Shown here in pieces: positions 1-11,167 of a stretch of DNA of 64,000 nucleotides; position 1 is the first letter of the stretch, and each line of letters begins with the position of its first letter. Location of the stretch: the NCBI GenBank assembly GCA_905221605.1, contig CAJNDS010000823.1, positions 1 through 64,000 on the forward strand. The letters run 5' to 3'. The notes beneath the pieces were generated by a model. That model worked only from the letters and a program-made list of their open reading frames with translations. It had not been told where the DNA came from and searched no databases. The position numbers and the translations under genes were made by a program. Origin of the DNA: Symbiodinium natans. Its lineage: Eukaryota > Sar > Dinophyceae > Suessiales > Symbiodiniaceae.

Positions 1-180
1 TTAAGCCCCCCCTTAAGCCCCCTTAAGCCCCCCCTTAAGCCCCCCCTTAAGCCCCCCCCTTGAAGCCCCCTTGAAGCCCCCTTTGAAGCCCCTTCAAAGG
101 CTCTTCTCCAAAGCCTCCCCCTTTGCCCCCCCCTTAAGCCCCCCCTTAAGCCCCCCCTTAAGCCCCCCTTTGAGCAAAGG
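1..180. repeat. C-rich simple repeat (TTAAGCCCCC-like)
   Basis: The first 180 bases are degenerate copies of TTAAGCCCCCC and TTGAAGCCCCC, with C runs of five to eight. The period varies and there is no credible reading frame. The motif differs from the plant-type TTTAGGG telomere repeat reported for dinoflagellates, so it is called a simple repeat and not a telomere. Confidence 0.85.
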
Positions 181-1169
181 TGATGGGCCCATCAAGAGCC
201 GGAAGCCGAAAGGGGATATCCACTTTCCGCAAGGCCGCCAAGTTTGTCGAGTGTCCGAAAATCGCCAATTTTGCACTTGCAATTCCACCTCTAGCAAGCA
301 GAGGCAGAAGCCGATGGCAAGGCTTTATCAGCGTTAGAGAAACTGCTGTGCACAACTAGCAGAGTGTTTTTAAGCGCCGCCACAGAGGGCTCATGTGGCA
401 CTGAAGCAGTCCTTCCAACGGGAGAATTCTTCGGAAGAAGACAACCACTGCAGATGTAACATCTGGCCACTCTAGGTTGTAAATGGACCAGAAATGCTCC
501 AATGGTGGCCACCAAAGCTGCAAGGGCCTGCCAAGGTGCGTTCGGCTGGAACCCGGAGTATTGACGTGCTCCAGCGCGTGCGATCCCTCCAAGTTGACTT
601 TTACAAAAGCATGATGGCGGGTTTTGTGCAGCTTCAATATTGGCTTGCCAGCGGAAACTGCCCACGCGCACAAGCGTAACTCGTCACTTGCCCTTATGTT
701 ACGGGCAGTCCATTCTACTCTCTCTTAGAAACTGTGTGAAGGCAGGCGGGCGTATATCCACGATGGCCGCCGGAAAAGAAAAATCTAACACAATGGGCAG
801 ACCAGCTGCATGCCCAGGGAACCCTTTTTTTGGCAAGCTTTAAATGCCAACAACAGAGCCCCATCCAGCAATCCGGAGTTGCAACACAGCATTGCAAGAA
901 ACCGCGCATTACCAACGCTGGAAATGTCTGGCACGGCAAAGAACAGATGAGCAATATACTGCACAGTGGTAAGAAAGCCGTACCTACATAGATTCCAGAA
1001 GGGAAGTCCGCTTGAAGCTTTTTTTTTGGACTGACGCCTCTTTACTACATCAGTAGCACAGTAGGCCGGTCTTGTTGGGCTCGACGTAAAGGGTGAAACA
1101 AAGTCAGCGCAACAATCCACCAGACACAACAAGCAACCACCAAGCAAACAAACACCAAAGAAACAAAGC
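181..1169. other. Intergenic stretch, no gene seen
   Basis: Short frames occur on both strands, but none has a recognisable motif or a conserved partner elsewhere in the window. A purine-rich A/C stretch with CAAACAAACAACC-type composition lies around 1090-1175. Nothing further can be supported. Confidence 0.5.
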
Positions 1170-1816
1170 GAGCAATCGCGCTGAACTACTAGATGCCCCA
1201 CGGACTCAGTACTCGAGGTCGTCAATGAAGTCCCGGTTCACGAGGAAGCACAGAGCTTGTGGGGGAATCGCAAATTGCGACATTGCCAGATTCTCAAAAC
1301 CACCATCATGTAGCCACTGGTGCGACAGCGGTTATTCAAACCGAGGTCATCAGAAGAGGTTCGGATCACGTACTCGTTGTCAAGGACAGACAACCGACAC
1401 TCAATGGCGAAAGGATGTTGCAAGTCAGACTCCCTAGGGGGGATGAAAGATATGCATATGCCCCATGGTGGTCAGCCAGTGGGGACTTAACAGCAAGAAC
1501 AATCAAGGCAAGACCGGCCCAGGGCACTCCATGGTGGTCAGCCAGTGGAGTAGCTCCGAGTTTTGGGTGCTCCATTCACCTTGGCGTACAAGTGCCCACC
1601 CCGAGAGGTGTCCGCGCCCGGCACAGGGGGCATAAGCCCCATGGAGGTCAGCAAGTGGGGACTTCACAGCAAGAACAATCAAGGCAAGACCGGCCCAGGG
1701 TACTCCATGGTGGTCAGCCAGTGGAGTAGCTCCGAGCACAGGGTTCTCCAGTCAACCTGGCGTACAAGTGCCCACCCAGAGAGGTGCCCGCGCACGGCCA
1801 GAGGGGGGACAAGAGT
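1170..1816. repeat. Left copy of a spaced duplication, with two ~178-bp tandem units
   Basis: Bases 1460-1637 and 1638-1816 are two tandem units that share CATGGTGGTCAGCCAGTGG-type motifs and the phrase AAGACCGGCCCAGGG. The block starting near 1170 (CTCAGTACTCGA, then CCAGATTC, then AACCACCATCATG) recurs at 2260-2640, so the tandem pair sits inside a larger ~1.1-kb-spaced duplication. No coding potential was recognised. Confidence 0.75.
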
Positions 1817-2259
1817 AGCTGCAGCTACCGATTCCACGGGGAGAGTCCACAGCGAGTTACCAAACCCTTAACGCCACAGGGTTTATAATGACAACGAGGA
1901 ACCTCCCAGTCCAGGCATCTCACACAAGGCCACGCAACCTTGGCGCTGGCCTGCGCATCGGCACGCATCAGGTCCCTCCAAACCCAAACCAGCGAGGTAC
2001 GTCGGTAAGGAGATGGAAGGGCTCACATCACGTTGGTGCCGAAGTGCAAGGGTCTCCATGGTATTGCTACTTTGGTCCAATCAGAGCCTTCAGGTAACAT
2101 CCACGCGGGCGGGGAGCCCACTTGCCCTGCCTCAGGCCAAGCTCAGACGAGGGTGACCCTCAAGAGCCTCAAGAGGGCCAGGTTGTTCTACAAGTGGGGA
2201 ATGGCTCCCTGCCAAGTCAGCGGGTGCATAATCTCCACGTAGAAGTGTCCACAGCCAGC
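1817..2259. other. Spacer between duplicated blocks
   Basis: Unique sequence between the two copies of the 1.1-kb-spaced duplication. No gene, RNA or repeat motif was recognised. Confidence 0.4.
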
Positions 2260-2640
2260 GCGCCGAACTGCTAGGTCACCCTGTGCACTCAGTACTCGAA
2301 ATCGTCGAAGAGGCCGGGAGCACACATGTAGCACCGAGTGCGCAGGTGCGTCGCAAAATGCGACGTTGCCAGATTCACAAAACCACCATCATGCAGCCAC
2401 CGATGCGAATACATTTAGCACCAGCCAAGGCCGTTCACGAAGGTTCACAAGTCCGCCATCACAGGTGGCATAGTCGTGCCTTGGCACGGGACGTTGCAGG
2501 TGTCAACCTTCTTGATCCGAAGTATAAAGTTGCCCCATGGTGGTCAGCCAGTGGGGACTTAACGGCAAGAACAAAGGGTAGGACCAGCCCAGAGCTCCAT
2601 GGTGGTCAGCCAGTGGAGCCTCTGAGCACAAGGCGCAACG
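2260..2640. repeat. Right copy of the spaced duplication
   Basis: This block repeats the 1170-1560 block in the same order: CTCAGTACTCGA, GACGTTGCCAGATTC, AACCACCATCATG, then the CATGGTGGTCAGCCAGTGG motif twice, at about 2536 and 2599. The copies have many substitutions, so the duplication is old. Confidence 0.7.
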
Positions 2641-2730
2641 TTCTTTTGACTCACAAGAGTCCCGACGGCCTGCCCCGCAGGAAGTGGAAGAGTCTCCCAG
2701 TCGAAAATTCGCACTCAAGGCCAAGCAACT

Positions 2731-3760
2731 ACAGGGGAGGCCCACGCACGCGAAGCCAGAATTGTTGAGATTTTTCGACCCCAGATTTGGACTCGCGCAA
2801 ACTGGCAACTTTTGCAAACATGTGTACGCGATATTGCAAGGCCTCTGAGGCCTCACCCTGCGGAGTTCGAGGCCTTCCGAGGCCTCCCGAGGCCTCACTC
2901 ATGGGGCTTCGAGGCCTTCCGAGGCCTCCCGAGGCCTCACTCATGGGGTTTCGAGGCCTTTCGAGGCCTCGCGAGGCCTCCACAACATCCCAAAACCCCT
3001 TTAGCTTGAAAGATTACGAGGCCTCGGGGACCGGGGCTTATAATACTATTAAAGGGGTCCCCGCAAAGGCCTCGAGCCCGGACGAACCCTGGTTGTCTCT
3101 CTTCTTTCCCGTGAAAAGAATTTTAAGCCGCAGCTGGCTCCAAGTCCTCTTCATTCTCACTCTATTCAAAACATCACGACGGACCTCGAAGGGGCCTCGA
3201 CCGCTTAAGATGATCCTGCAAAAGCTATTCTTGCTGCCGCAAGCTTTAACTTCAGACTTCTCGACGGGCCTCAAATAAGTCCTCGATGATCCTGAGCTTT
3301 CAAAGATTTCGACGGGCACGCGAAAGTCCTGAGAGAAGTACTCTGCGTGACATTTCAAGCTGATGTCGGTCTCCAGCGGGCAAGCAAACAAAATCACGCC
3401 CTGTTCAACTGGAGGAGGCCTCGGACCGGCCTCCAAAGGCTTGGAAGCCTTCAGCAAAGTCTGAGGCTCGAAGATGACGGGGCCGTCTCGCGGCCCCAAA
3501 AATGGGGCCGCGAAATGGGCCCAGTTCCTGCAGTACAACTTGGAACTAAATACGGGGGTTGTGAAACCGCGACCCCAAAATTGAGTCCGCCTGGCGGCCC
3601 CAATTTTGGGGCCGCGAATTCTTCCATTTTTAGGCTCAATCTCGCGCTTTATACTCGGGGCCCCACAGACAAGCGCTCAAAGCGGAAAACTGAGAACCAC
3701 GACCTCCGCAAGCAGCTTTCTTGTGGAAGTGAGCGATCTGGTCAACATGAGAGAAACGTG
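2731..3760. repeat. Tandem-array unit 1, internally deleted (1.03 kb)
   Basis: This is the first of four units that begin with ACAGGGGAGGCCCACGCACG. It lacks about 600 bp present in units 2 and 3: sequence after GAAGATGA (3476) joins directly to CGGGGCCGTCTC. It carries the AGGCCT-rich block (2840-2970), the GGGGACC...GGTCCCC inverted repeat near 3027-3062, and the palindrome at 3595-3614. Confidence 0.85.
3595..3614. repeat. GC palindrome, repeated once per array unit
   Basis: Nine-base arms CGGCCCCAA and TTGGGGCCG are separated by TT. Copies lie at 3595-3614, 5225-5244 and 6855-6874. Just upstream of each is a second pair of GGGGCCG and CGGCCCC arms, so each hairpin cluster could form a strong stem in DNA or RNA. 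Confidence 0.8.
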
Positions 3761-5390
3761 CACAGGGGAGGCCCACGCACGCGAAGCCAGAATTGTTGAG
3801 ATTTTTCGACCCCAGATTTGGACTCGCGCAAACTGGCAACTTTTGCAAACATGTGTACGCGATATTGCAAGGCCTCTGGGGCCTCACCCTGCGGGGTTCG
3901 AGGCCTTCCGAGGCCTCCCGAGGCTTCACTCATGGGGTTTCGAGGCCTTCCGAGGCCTCCCGAGGCCTCACTCATGGGGTTTCGATGCCTTTCGAGGCCT
4001 CGCGAGGCCTCCACAAAATCCCAAAACCCCTTTAGCTTGAAAGATTACGAGGCCTCGGGGACCGGGGCTTATAATACTATTAAAGGGGTCCCCGCAAGGC
4101 CTCGAGCCCGGACGAACCCTGGTTGTCTCTCTTCTTTCCCGTGAAAAGAATTTTAAGCCGCAGCTGGCTCCAAGTCCTCTTCATTCTCACTCTATTCAAA
4201 ACATCACGACGGACCTCGAAGGGGCCTCGACCGCTTAAGATGATCCTGCAAAAGCTATTCTTGCCGCCGCAAGCTTTAACTTCAGACTTCTCGACGGGCC
4301 TCAAATAAGTCCTCGACGATCCTGAGCTTTCAAAGATTTCGACGGGCACGCGAAAGTCCTGAGAGAAGTACTCTGCGTGACATTGCAAGCTGACGTCGGT
4401 CTCCAGCGGGCAAGCAAACAAAATCACGCCCTGTTCAACTGGAGGAGGCCTCGGACCGGCCTCCAAAGGCTTGGAAGCCTTCAGCAAAGTCTGAGGCTCG
4501 AAGATGATGTTGCGTGTAAGCCAAGTGAACGCTCCCAACCACTTAAACCTCAACGTGCACTTCACTGGAGAAGACGAACTGACGTTCACAAGGCTTTCGC
4601 TGGCATCGGCCTTTCCCTATATCTTCTTCTTCGTTGGGCGCGTGGCAACTTAAGCTCCGGGCAGGCGCAACACGCTTCAATACCTCCACCGTCCAAACCC
4701 AAGCCCGCCACAAGTTCTGATTTCTGTAATGTCTAGCAGGCGACCTCTCTCTGCGCAACCACAGAAAACGTTGAAGCCACGTTGGTCAACTTCCCAGAGC
4801 TTGAAGCGTGACTCCTTTCCAAAAACAACAACGACCTGCAGCTCAGCGCCAGGACGAAGCCCAAGTTACGGGGCTGTCGGGCGACCCCACTTTCAAGCCC
4901 GCAAAACACAAGCAATTCTGGCTTCGCCAGCATGGGCCTCCGCAGTTGCAGTTCTGCCTCACTGCAACATTATAAAGACGCGCACGCTGCTGCTTCGGAC
5001 CAGCCCCCCCGTGCGCTCACCACGACGCTGCCCAAAGTTACTGGAACAAGGGCAGGGGCGCAGCCAACGAGAGCCGGTTGCACGGGCGCAAATTCGGGGC
5101 CAAAAAACGGGGCCGTCTCGCGGCCCCAAAAATGGGGCCGCGAAATGGGCCCAGTTCCTGCAGTACAACTTGGAACTAAATACGGGGGTTGTGAAACCGC
5201 GACCCCAAAATTGAGTCCGCCTGGCGGCCCCAATTTTGGGGCCGCGAATTCTTCTATTTTTAGGTTCAATCTCGCGCTTTTTACTCGGGGCCCACAGACA
5301 AGCGCTCAAAGCGGAAAACTGAGAACCACGACCTCCGCAGGCAGCTTTCTTGTGGAAGTGAGCGATCTGGTCAACATGAGAGAAACGTGC
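3761..5390. repeat. Tandem-array unit 2, full length (1.63 kb)
   Basis: Full-length unit of the array. In order it holds the AGGCCT-rich block at 3870-4015, an inverted repeat near 4058-4092, a ~600-bp segment missing from unit 1 (4505-5100), and a cluster of GGGGCCG/CGGCCCC hairpins (5110-5250). It is nearly identical to unit 3, so amplification or homogenisation is recent. Confidence 0.9.
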
Positions 5391-7019
5391 ACAGGGGAGG
5401 CCCACGCACGCGAAGAATTGTTGAGATTTTTCGACCCCAGATTTGGACTCGCGCAAACTGGCAACTTTTGCAAACATGTGTACGCGATATTGCAAGGCCT
5501 CTGAGGCCTCACCCTGCGGGGTTCGAGGCCTTCCGAGGCCTCCCGAGGCTTCACTCATGGGGTTTCGAGGCCTTCCGAGGCCTCCCGAGGCCTCACTCAT
5601 GGGGTTTCGATGCCTTTCGAGGCCTCGCGAGGCCTCCACAAAATCCCAAAACCCCTTTAGCTTGAAAGATTACGAGGCCTCGGGGACCGGGGCTTATAAT
5701 ACTATTAAAGGGGTCCCCGCAAGGCCTCGAGCCCGGACGAACCCTGGTTGTCTCTCTTCTTTCCCGTGAAAAGAATTTTAAGCCGCAGCTGGCTCCAAGT
5801 CCTCTTCATTCTCACTCTATTCAAAACATCACGACGGACCTCGAAGGGGCCTCGACCGCTTAAGATGATCCTGCAAAAGCTATTCTTGCCGCCGCAAGCT
5901 TTAACTTCAGACTTCTCGACGGGCCTCAAATAAGTCCTCGACGATCCTGAGCTTTCAAAGATTTCGACGGGCACGCGAAAGTCCTGAGAGAAGTACTCTG
6001 CGTGACATTGCAAGCTGACGTCGGTCTCCAGCGGGCAAGCAAACAAAATCACGCCCTGTTCAACTGGAGGAGGCCTCGGACCGGCCTCCAAAGGCTTGGA
6101 AGCCTTCAGCAAAGTCTGAGGCTTGAAGATGATGTTGCGTGTAAGCCAAGTGAACGCTCCCAACCATTTAAACCTCAACGTGCACTTCAATGGAGAAGAC
6201 GAACTGACGTTCACAAGGCTTTCGCTGGCATCGGCCTTTCCCTATATCTTCTTCTTCGTTGGGCGCGTGGCAACTTAAGCTCCGGGCAGGCGCAACACGC
6301 TTAAATACCTCCACCGTCCAAACCCAAGCCCGCCACAAGTTCTGATTTCTGCAATGTCTAGCAGGCGACCTCTGCGCAACCACAGAAAACGTTGAAGCCA
6401 CGTTGGTCAACTTCCCAGAGCTTGAAGCGTGACTCCTTTCCAAAAACAACAACGACCTGCAGCTCAGCGCCAGGACGAAGCCCAAGTTACGGGGCTGTCG
6501 GGCGACCCCACTTTCAAGCCCGCAAAACACAAGCAATTCTGGCTTCGCCAGCATGGGCCTCCGCAGTTGCAGTTCTGCCTCACTGCAACATTATAAAGAC
6601 GCGCACGCTGCTGCTTCGGACCAGCCCCCCCGTGCCCCGTGCGCTCACCACGACGCTGCCCAAAGTTACTGGAACAAGGGCAGGGGCGCAGCCAACGAGA
6701 GCCGGTTGCACGGGCGCAAATTCGGGGCCAATAAACGGGGCCGTCTCGCGGCCCCAAAAATGGGGCCGCGAAATGGGCCCAGAGTTCCTGCAGTACAACT
6801 TGGAACTAAATACGGGGGTTGTGAAACCGCGACCCCAAAATTGAGTCCGCCTGGCGGCCCCAATTTTGGGGCCGCGAATTCTTCTATTTTTAGGCTCAAT
6901 CTCGCGCTTTTTACTCGGGGCCCACAGACAAGCGCTCAAAGCGGAAAACTGAGAACCACGACCTCCGCAGGCAGCTTTCTTGTGGAAGTGAGCGATCTGG
7001 TCAACATGAGAGAAACGTG
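5391..7019. repeat. Tandem-array unit 3, full length (1.63 kb)
   Basis: Second full-length unit, collinear with unit 2 and differing by scattered substitutions and a few short indels (for example a longer CCCCGTGC run near 6630). It repeats the AGGCCT block, inverted repeat and GC hairpin cluster of unit 2. Confidence 0.9.
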
Positions 7020-8046
7020 CACAGGGGAGGCCCACGCACGCGAAGAATTGTTGAGATTTTTCGACCCCAGATTTGGACTCGCGCAAACTGGCAACTTTTG
7101 CAAACATGTGTACGCGATATTGCAAGGCCTCTGAGGCCTCACCCTGCGGGGTTCGAGGCCTTCCGAGGCCTCCCGAGGCTTCACTCATGGGGTTTCGAGG
7201 CCTTCCGAGGCCTCCCGAGGCCTCACTCATGGGGTTTCGATCCCGTGAAAAGAATTTTAAGCCGCAGCTGGCTCCAAGTCCTCTTCATTCTCACTCTATT
7301 CAAAACATCACGACGGACCTCGAAGGGGCCTCGACCGCTTAAGATGATCCTGCAAAAGCTATTCTTGCCGCCGCAAGCTTTAACTTCAGACTTCTCGACG
7401 GGCCTCAAATAAGTCCTCGACGATCCTGAGCTTTCAAAGATTTCGACGGGCACGCGAAAGTCCTGAGAGAAGTACTCTGCGTGACATTGCAAGCTGACGT
7501 CGGTCTCCAGCGGGCAAGCAAACAAAATCACGCCCTGTTCAACTGGAGGAGGCCTCGGACCGGCCTCCAAAGGCTTGGAAGCCTTCAGCAAAGTCTGAGG
7601 CTTGAAGATGATGTTGCGTGTAAGCCAAGTGAACGCTCCCAACCATTTAAACCTCAACGTGCACTTCAATGGAGAAGACGAACTGACGTTCACAAGGCTT
7701 TCGCTGGCATCGGCCTTTCCCTATATCTTCTTCTTCGTTGGGCGCGTGGCAACTTAAGCTCCGGGCAGGCGCAACACGCTTAAATACCTCCACCGTCCAA
7801 ACCCAAGCCCGCCACAAGTTCTGATTTCTGCAATGTCTAGCAGGCGACCTCTGCGCAACCACAGAAAACGTTGAAGCCACGTTGGTCAACTTCCCAGAGC
7901 TTGAAGCGTGACTCCTTTCCAAAAACAACAACGACCTGCAGCTCAGCGCCAGGACGAAGCCCAAGTTACGGGGCTGTCGGGCGACCCCACTTTCAAGCCC
8001 GCAAAACACAAGCAATTCTGGCTTCGCCAGCATGGGCCTCCGCAGT
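7020..8046. repeat. Tandem-array unit 4, truncated (1.03 kb)
   Basis: Collinear with unit 3 except for a deletion of about 150 bp at 7239-7241 (GTTTCGAT joined directly to CCCGTGAAAAG). It stops at CCTCCGCAGT (8046), where the array ends and the 8045-8202 direct repeat begins. Confidence 0.85.
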
Positions 8047-8202
8047 AGTAGTGCTTTGGCTCATGGGAAGGCTGCCCCGCAACGTCACTTTCCTGCCGCC
8101 ACACTACGACTCGTTGCCTTGCGGCCCAACTTGAGCATGTCAACAGAGGAAGATTGCCTTGACAGCGACCCAAGGCAGCTTGAGTACGCCCGTACTCTTG
8201 CT
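8045..8202. repeat. Direct repeat, left copy (~160 bp)
   Basis: It runs from GTAGTAGTGCTTTGGCTCAT to CGCCCGTACTCTTGCT and recurs at 8951-9115 with a few indels. The pair encloses the decayed coding-like stretch at 8203-8950. Confidence 0.85.
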
Positions 8203-8379
8203 GCAGGCCTTTCACGAAACAGGGTCTTGGTGCGACCTGTGCTTTCGTTGGCCAAATCGCCACCTTCGTCCTCGTTGAAGTTGGACTCGAGTTTGGATGT
8301 ATGCTCAAGTACACCATGTGTTGCTCACCCTACACGCACGGAGAGTGGTACCTCCTCGAATCTACCCAACTAGGCGCTG

Positions 8380-8930
8380 AACTTCTTCCGCTCCTCCTGG
8401 AAAACATGGCCTTCTGACTTGATCTCAATCTGGTGCAAATCCAAGTAGTTGTCCAGGGACTGACCTTTGCTGTCCCTTTAGTCAGCTTTCTTGTTGATTG
8501 GCCTGTTGGCACGGTCTTTATTGCTGTTGCCTTCCCCTCCTTTGAGCACATGGTAGAGGCGCATCCGGCCCTGGTAGGGTCTTACTTTAGTAGGCGCCTC
8601 TGTATTGTCAATCCGCCTGATGGGATGCTCCCTCTCAATCTCACAATTGATCCAATGCTGCCGGTGCTAATGCTGCAAATACTAATTGTGCAACACATGC
8701 GGCAACGGAGTGGTTACCTTGAAAGTCGGGCTTTCGTACTTTGCGATGAGCAGGGCTTTGTTGCGGACACGTGTACCAAAATCCAAACAGCGTTCCATGA
8801 GGATGCGAGGGTACTTCTTAAGTACAAGTGCCTCACCTTCGAAGGTCACCTGTTTAGATTGGTCTCCGCCTCCCACAGCCTACTTTGATGCTAGGACGGC
8901 TGGCTTTGCTGTTGGCAACGTCTCCTTGCC
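8380..8930 (-). pseudogene. Decayed coding-like sequence, family unknown
   Basis: Reading the minus strand gives long protein-like stretches broken by single stops. One around 8690-8880 contains QVTFEGEALVLKKYPRILME. One around 8465-8660 contains EIEREHPIRRIDNTEAPTKV. A third around 8378-8455 contains YLDLHQIEIKSEGHVFQEE. Charge composition and the absence of stops over 50-60 codons suggest former exons or a dead gene. No family was recognised. Chance open frames in GC-rich DNA remain possible. Confidence 0.3.
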
Positions 8931-8950
8931 GCCTTTTGGCTCACACTAGC

Positions 8951-9115
8951 GTAGTAGTGCTTTGGCTCATGGGGGTCTGAGGTTGCTCCGCAACGTCACT
9001 TTCCTGCCGCCACACTATACGACTCGTTGCCTTGCGGCTAAGTTTGAGCATGTCAACAGAGGAAGATTGCCTTGACAGCGACCCAAGGCAGCTTGAGTAC
9101 GCCCGTACTCTTGCT
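8951..9115. repeat. Direct repeat, right copy (~165 bp)
   Basis: Second copy of the 8045-8202 repeat, with small insertions (for example GGGGTCTGAGG near 8971). It ends where the copies diverge after TACTCTTGCT. Confidence 0.85.
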
Positions 9116-9750
9116 CTGCCGCAAGCTCTGTCTTTGGATCTGTCCCCCGTGGCCTTGATGCTGGTCCTAGGCAATGATCCTCTAATTCCTCTTTGCGGAG
9201 GTGGAGAGGACCCTGTGCAACGACTGACATCGTTGAAACTCGTGGCACAGCTACGGGGCCTAAGGGACCTCAGGTCAAGACTACACTTAACCCTCACAGC
9301 ACGAAGTGCGGACTCTTTTCACTGCGCTGTTCACAGCTTCTCGAGCTCCGCTCGTCTTGAGCCAATGCGAGCACGGCTCTCCAGCTTCAAACACTGTCTG
9401 CCAGACATGGGAAAACAAAGGTACTTCAGGTGAAAACACTCAGCCATGGAACTTCTACTCCTAAACACTGTGGGTAGGTTCCTAGCACCTCTTAGGTGCT
9501 CTGCTGAGCTCTGTGCAGACCTAAACTGGCTTGAGTCACTTCTGGTCACCAAATACCAGGTCACAAACAGGAAACGAGTTCCGACAAACGAGTTTCGAGA
9601 AAACGAACAGAAAACGGTTCTTCCCACTCAAAACAAGGTCTCACCAAGCCAAAAGAAATCTGCACTGCTTGACATGTCCTCGTGCCTATGCTTCACACTC
9701 ATAGCAGACAACTCAAGTGCACATCACGTGTCAACTGGGAAACTAGGAGG
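9116..9750. other. Unique flank left of the retrocopy chain
   Basis: No gene or repeat was recognised. The chain of retrocopies starts abruptly at 9751 with the tail GTCACATATATCACACG (plus strand). This is therefore the 3'-side genomic flank of the most distal SL unit. Confidence 0.5.
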
Positions 9751-11167
9751 GTCACATATATCACACGAAAGCGGGCTGCGTCGCTAGCCAGGTTAGGCTC
9801 TTCGGAACCGAAGTTCCGGAAGGTATTAACTATGCACAGAAAAGGAAAACTCTCGAGGTGTCCTTGGCCTGCTTAACACGGCCGAACTATGTGCAGGGAC
9901 ACCGAGAGAAAGCATTGAGGGCTTAACCAGTTCCGCGAGAAGCTCGGCGGCCTACGGCTACTCACTGGTTTGGCACTATACAAAGCCCTTGGCAAATGTT
10001 CTGCAGGTTGAACTGCCTGGTCTGTACTGCCTACCCTATAAGCCCTGCCTGTACAGGGGAGAAACTCACCCACATTCGGCTCACTCAGAAAAGGCAGAAG
10101 GTCCGGAACCGACACATGGGCAATGCCTGTACAAACTGCAGACAAGTGGATTGGCAAAAGTCGCCAACCTCCGGAGCAGGCCTAAGCTTTCTCGCACTTA
10201 CTAACCTAGGCCCCAGAAACTCATGCCGCAGCAGCACTGAGCTCCTGTTTGCCCCGTATGCTGACCTGGTTTTCTCGCACTTACTCACCAGGGAGGAAGA
10301 ACCAACTTTCTCGCTCTTACTCACTAGTTCAACCTCAGCGGCTCCAGAGGAACCCACACCACTTGCACGCAGGGAGGGCTTGGTTGATTTGGGCATCTCA
10401 GTTGGGCAGGCTTACGGGCACCGAGCCACAGCCTTTAACCTCCTCAATCTGGTGCCTCAGGCTGTCCGTCAGCCTAGGTTTTGGTCCCTAACAAATAAAA
10501 CAACGCCTGCCGCTAGGCTTCCTCCTGGCTGGGCTTGCACCACCAGGAGAAAACAACACACCCTGCAGGGACAGACAAAGGAAATACTTAAAGGCCAAAC
10601 ACGGGTAACCCCAAACTGATGCAGGGCATCATGCCCTCGACCTCAACCGGCCGGTGTACTTGGATCCTCGTCCGTTCCTCAACACCTCAGCGCGCACCCT
10701 CCCCTCATCAACCAGTGAGGATCAACAGGGACCGGTTCTGACGTTTTCCGTGCGTGCGCCGCGTATGCGAGAACCCCGTGTTGGGCCTGTAAGTACCCGC
10801 AAGCACCTGAGCCCGAAAACCCGGTCCAGCGGTCTGCTTGACAGACCGAGCAAGGGGGCCGAACCGGTGTCAGGCTGAACACAGGCCGCATCTTGGCGGC
10901 CAGTCCTGCCGGGTGTCCAACGGAACAACTGCGAACCTATTCCGTTGGATGGAAAAAAGGGGGGTGCCGGGACTGGGCACTGAACTACTTTCGCTCAAAC
11001 CTGCATCCTTATGCAATCATTGCAAGCAGTTTCGCTTTGATTTGACATCTTTGCTTGAAAAGGGAGAGTCTCCTCTATGACATTGGAATTCCGGAGGGGA
11101 GAGTCTCACCCTTGATTCTGGCAGGGCGTAAGCTCCTGCAATTTGGGTGGGTTGGGGCCGTATTAGG

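Noticed and set aside
1-180. Possible telomere or subtelomere
   Set aside because: The repeat is TTAAGCCCCC-like and irregular. It does not match TTTAGGG, and no chromosome end is implied.
4080-4589. 169-codon minus-strand open frame conserved in the 1.63-kb array (also 5705-6214, and parts at 3038-3538 and 7223-7693)
   Set aside because: Conservation follows from the near-identity of the repeat units. It ends in TAA while all accepted ORFs use TGA, and no motif is recognisable.
4959-5639. 226-codon minus-strand frame across the GC palindromes and AGGCCT repeats
   Set aside because: Low-complexity translation of palindromic repeats that changes length between units. Not a gene.
9352-9363. 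TTGGCTCAAG on the minus strand, resembling another spliced-leader relict
   Set aside because: A single short match with no retrocopy structure, tail or ORF associated with it.
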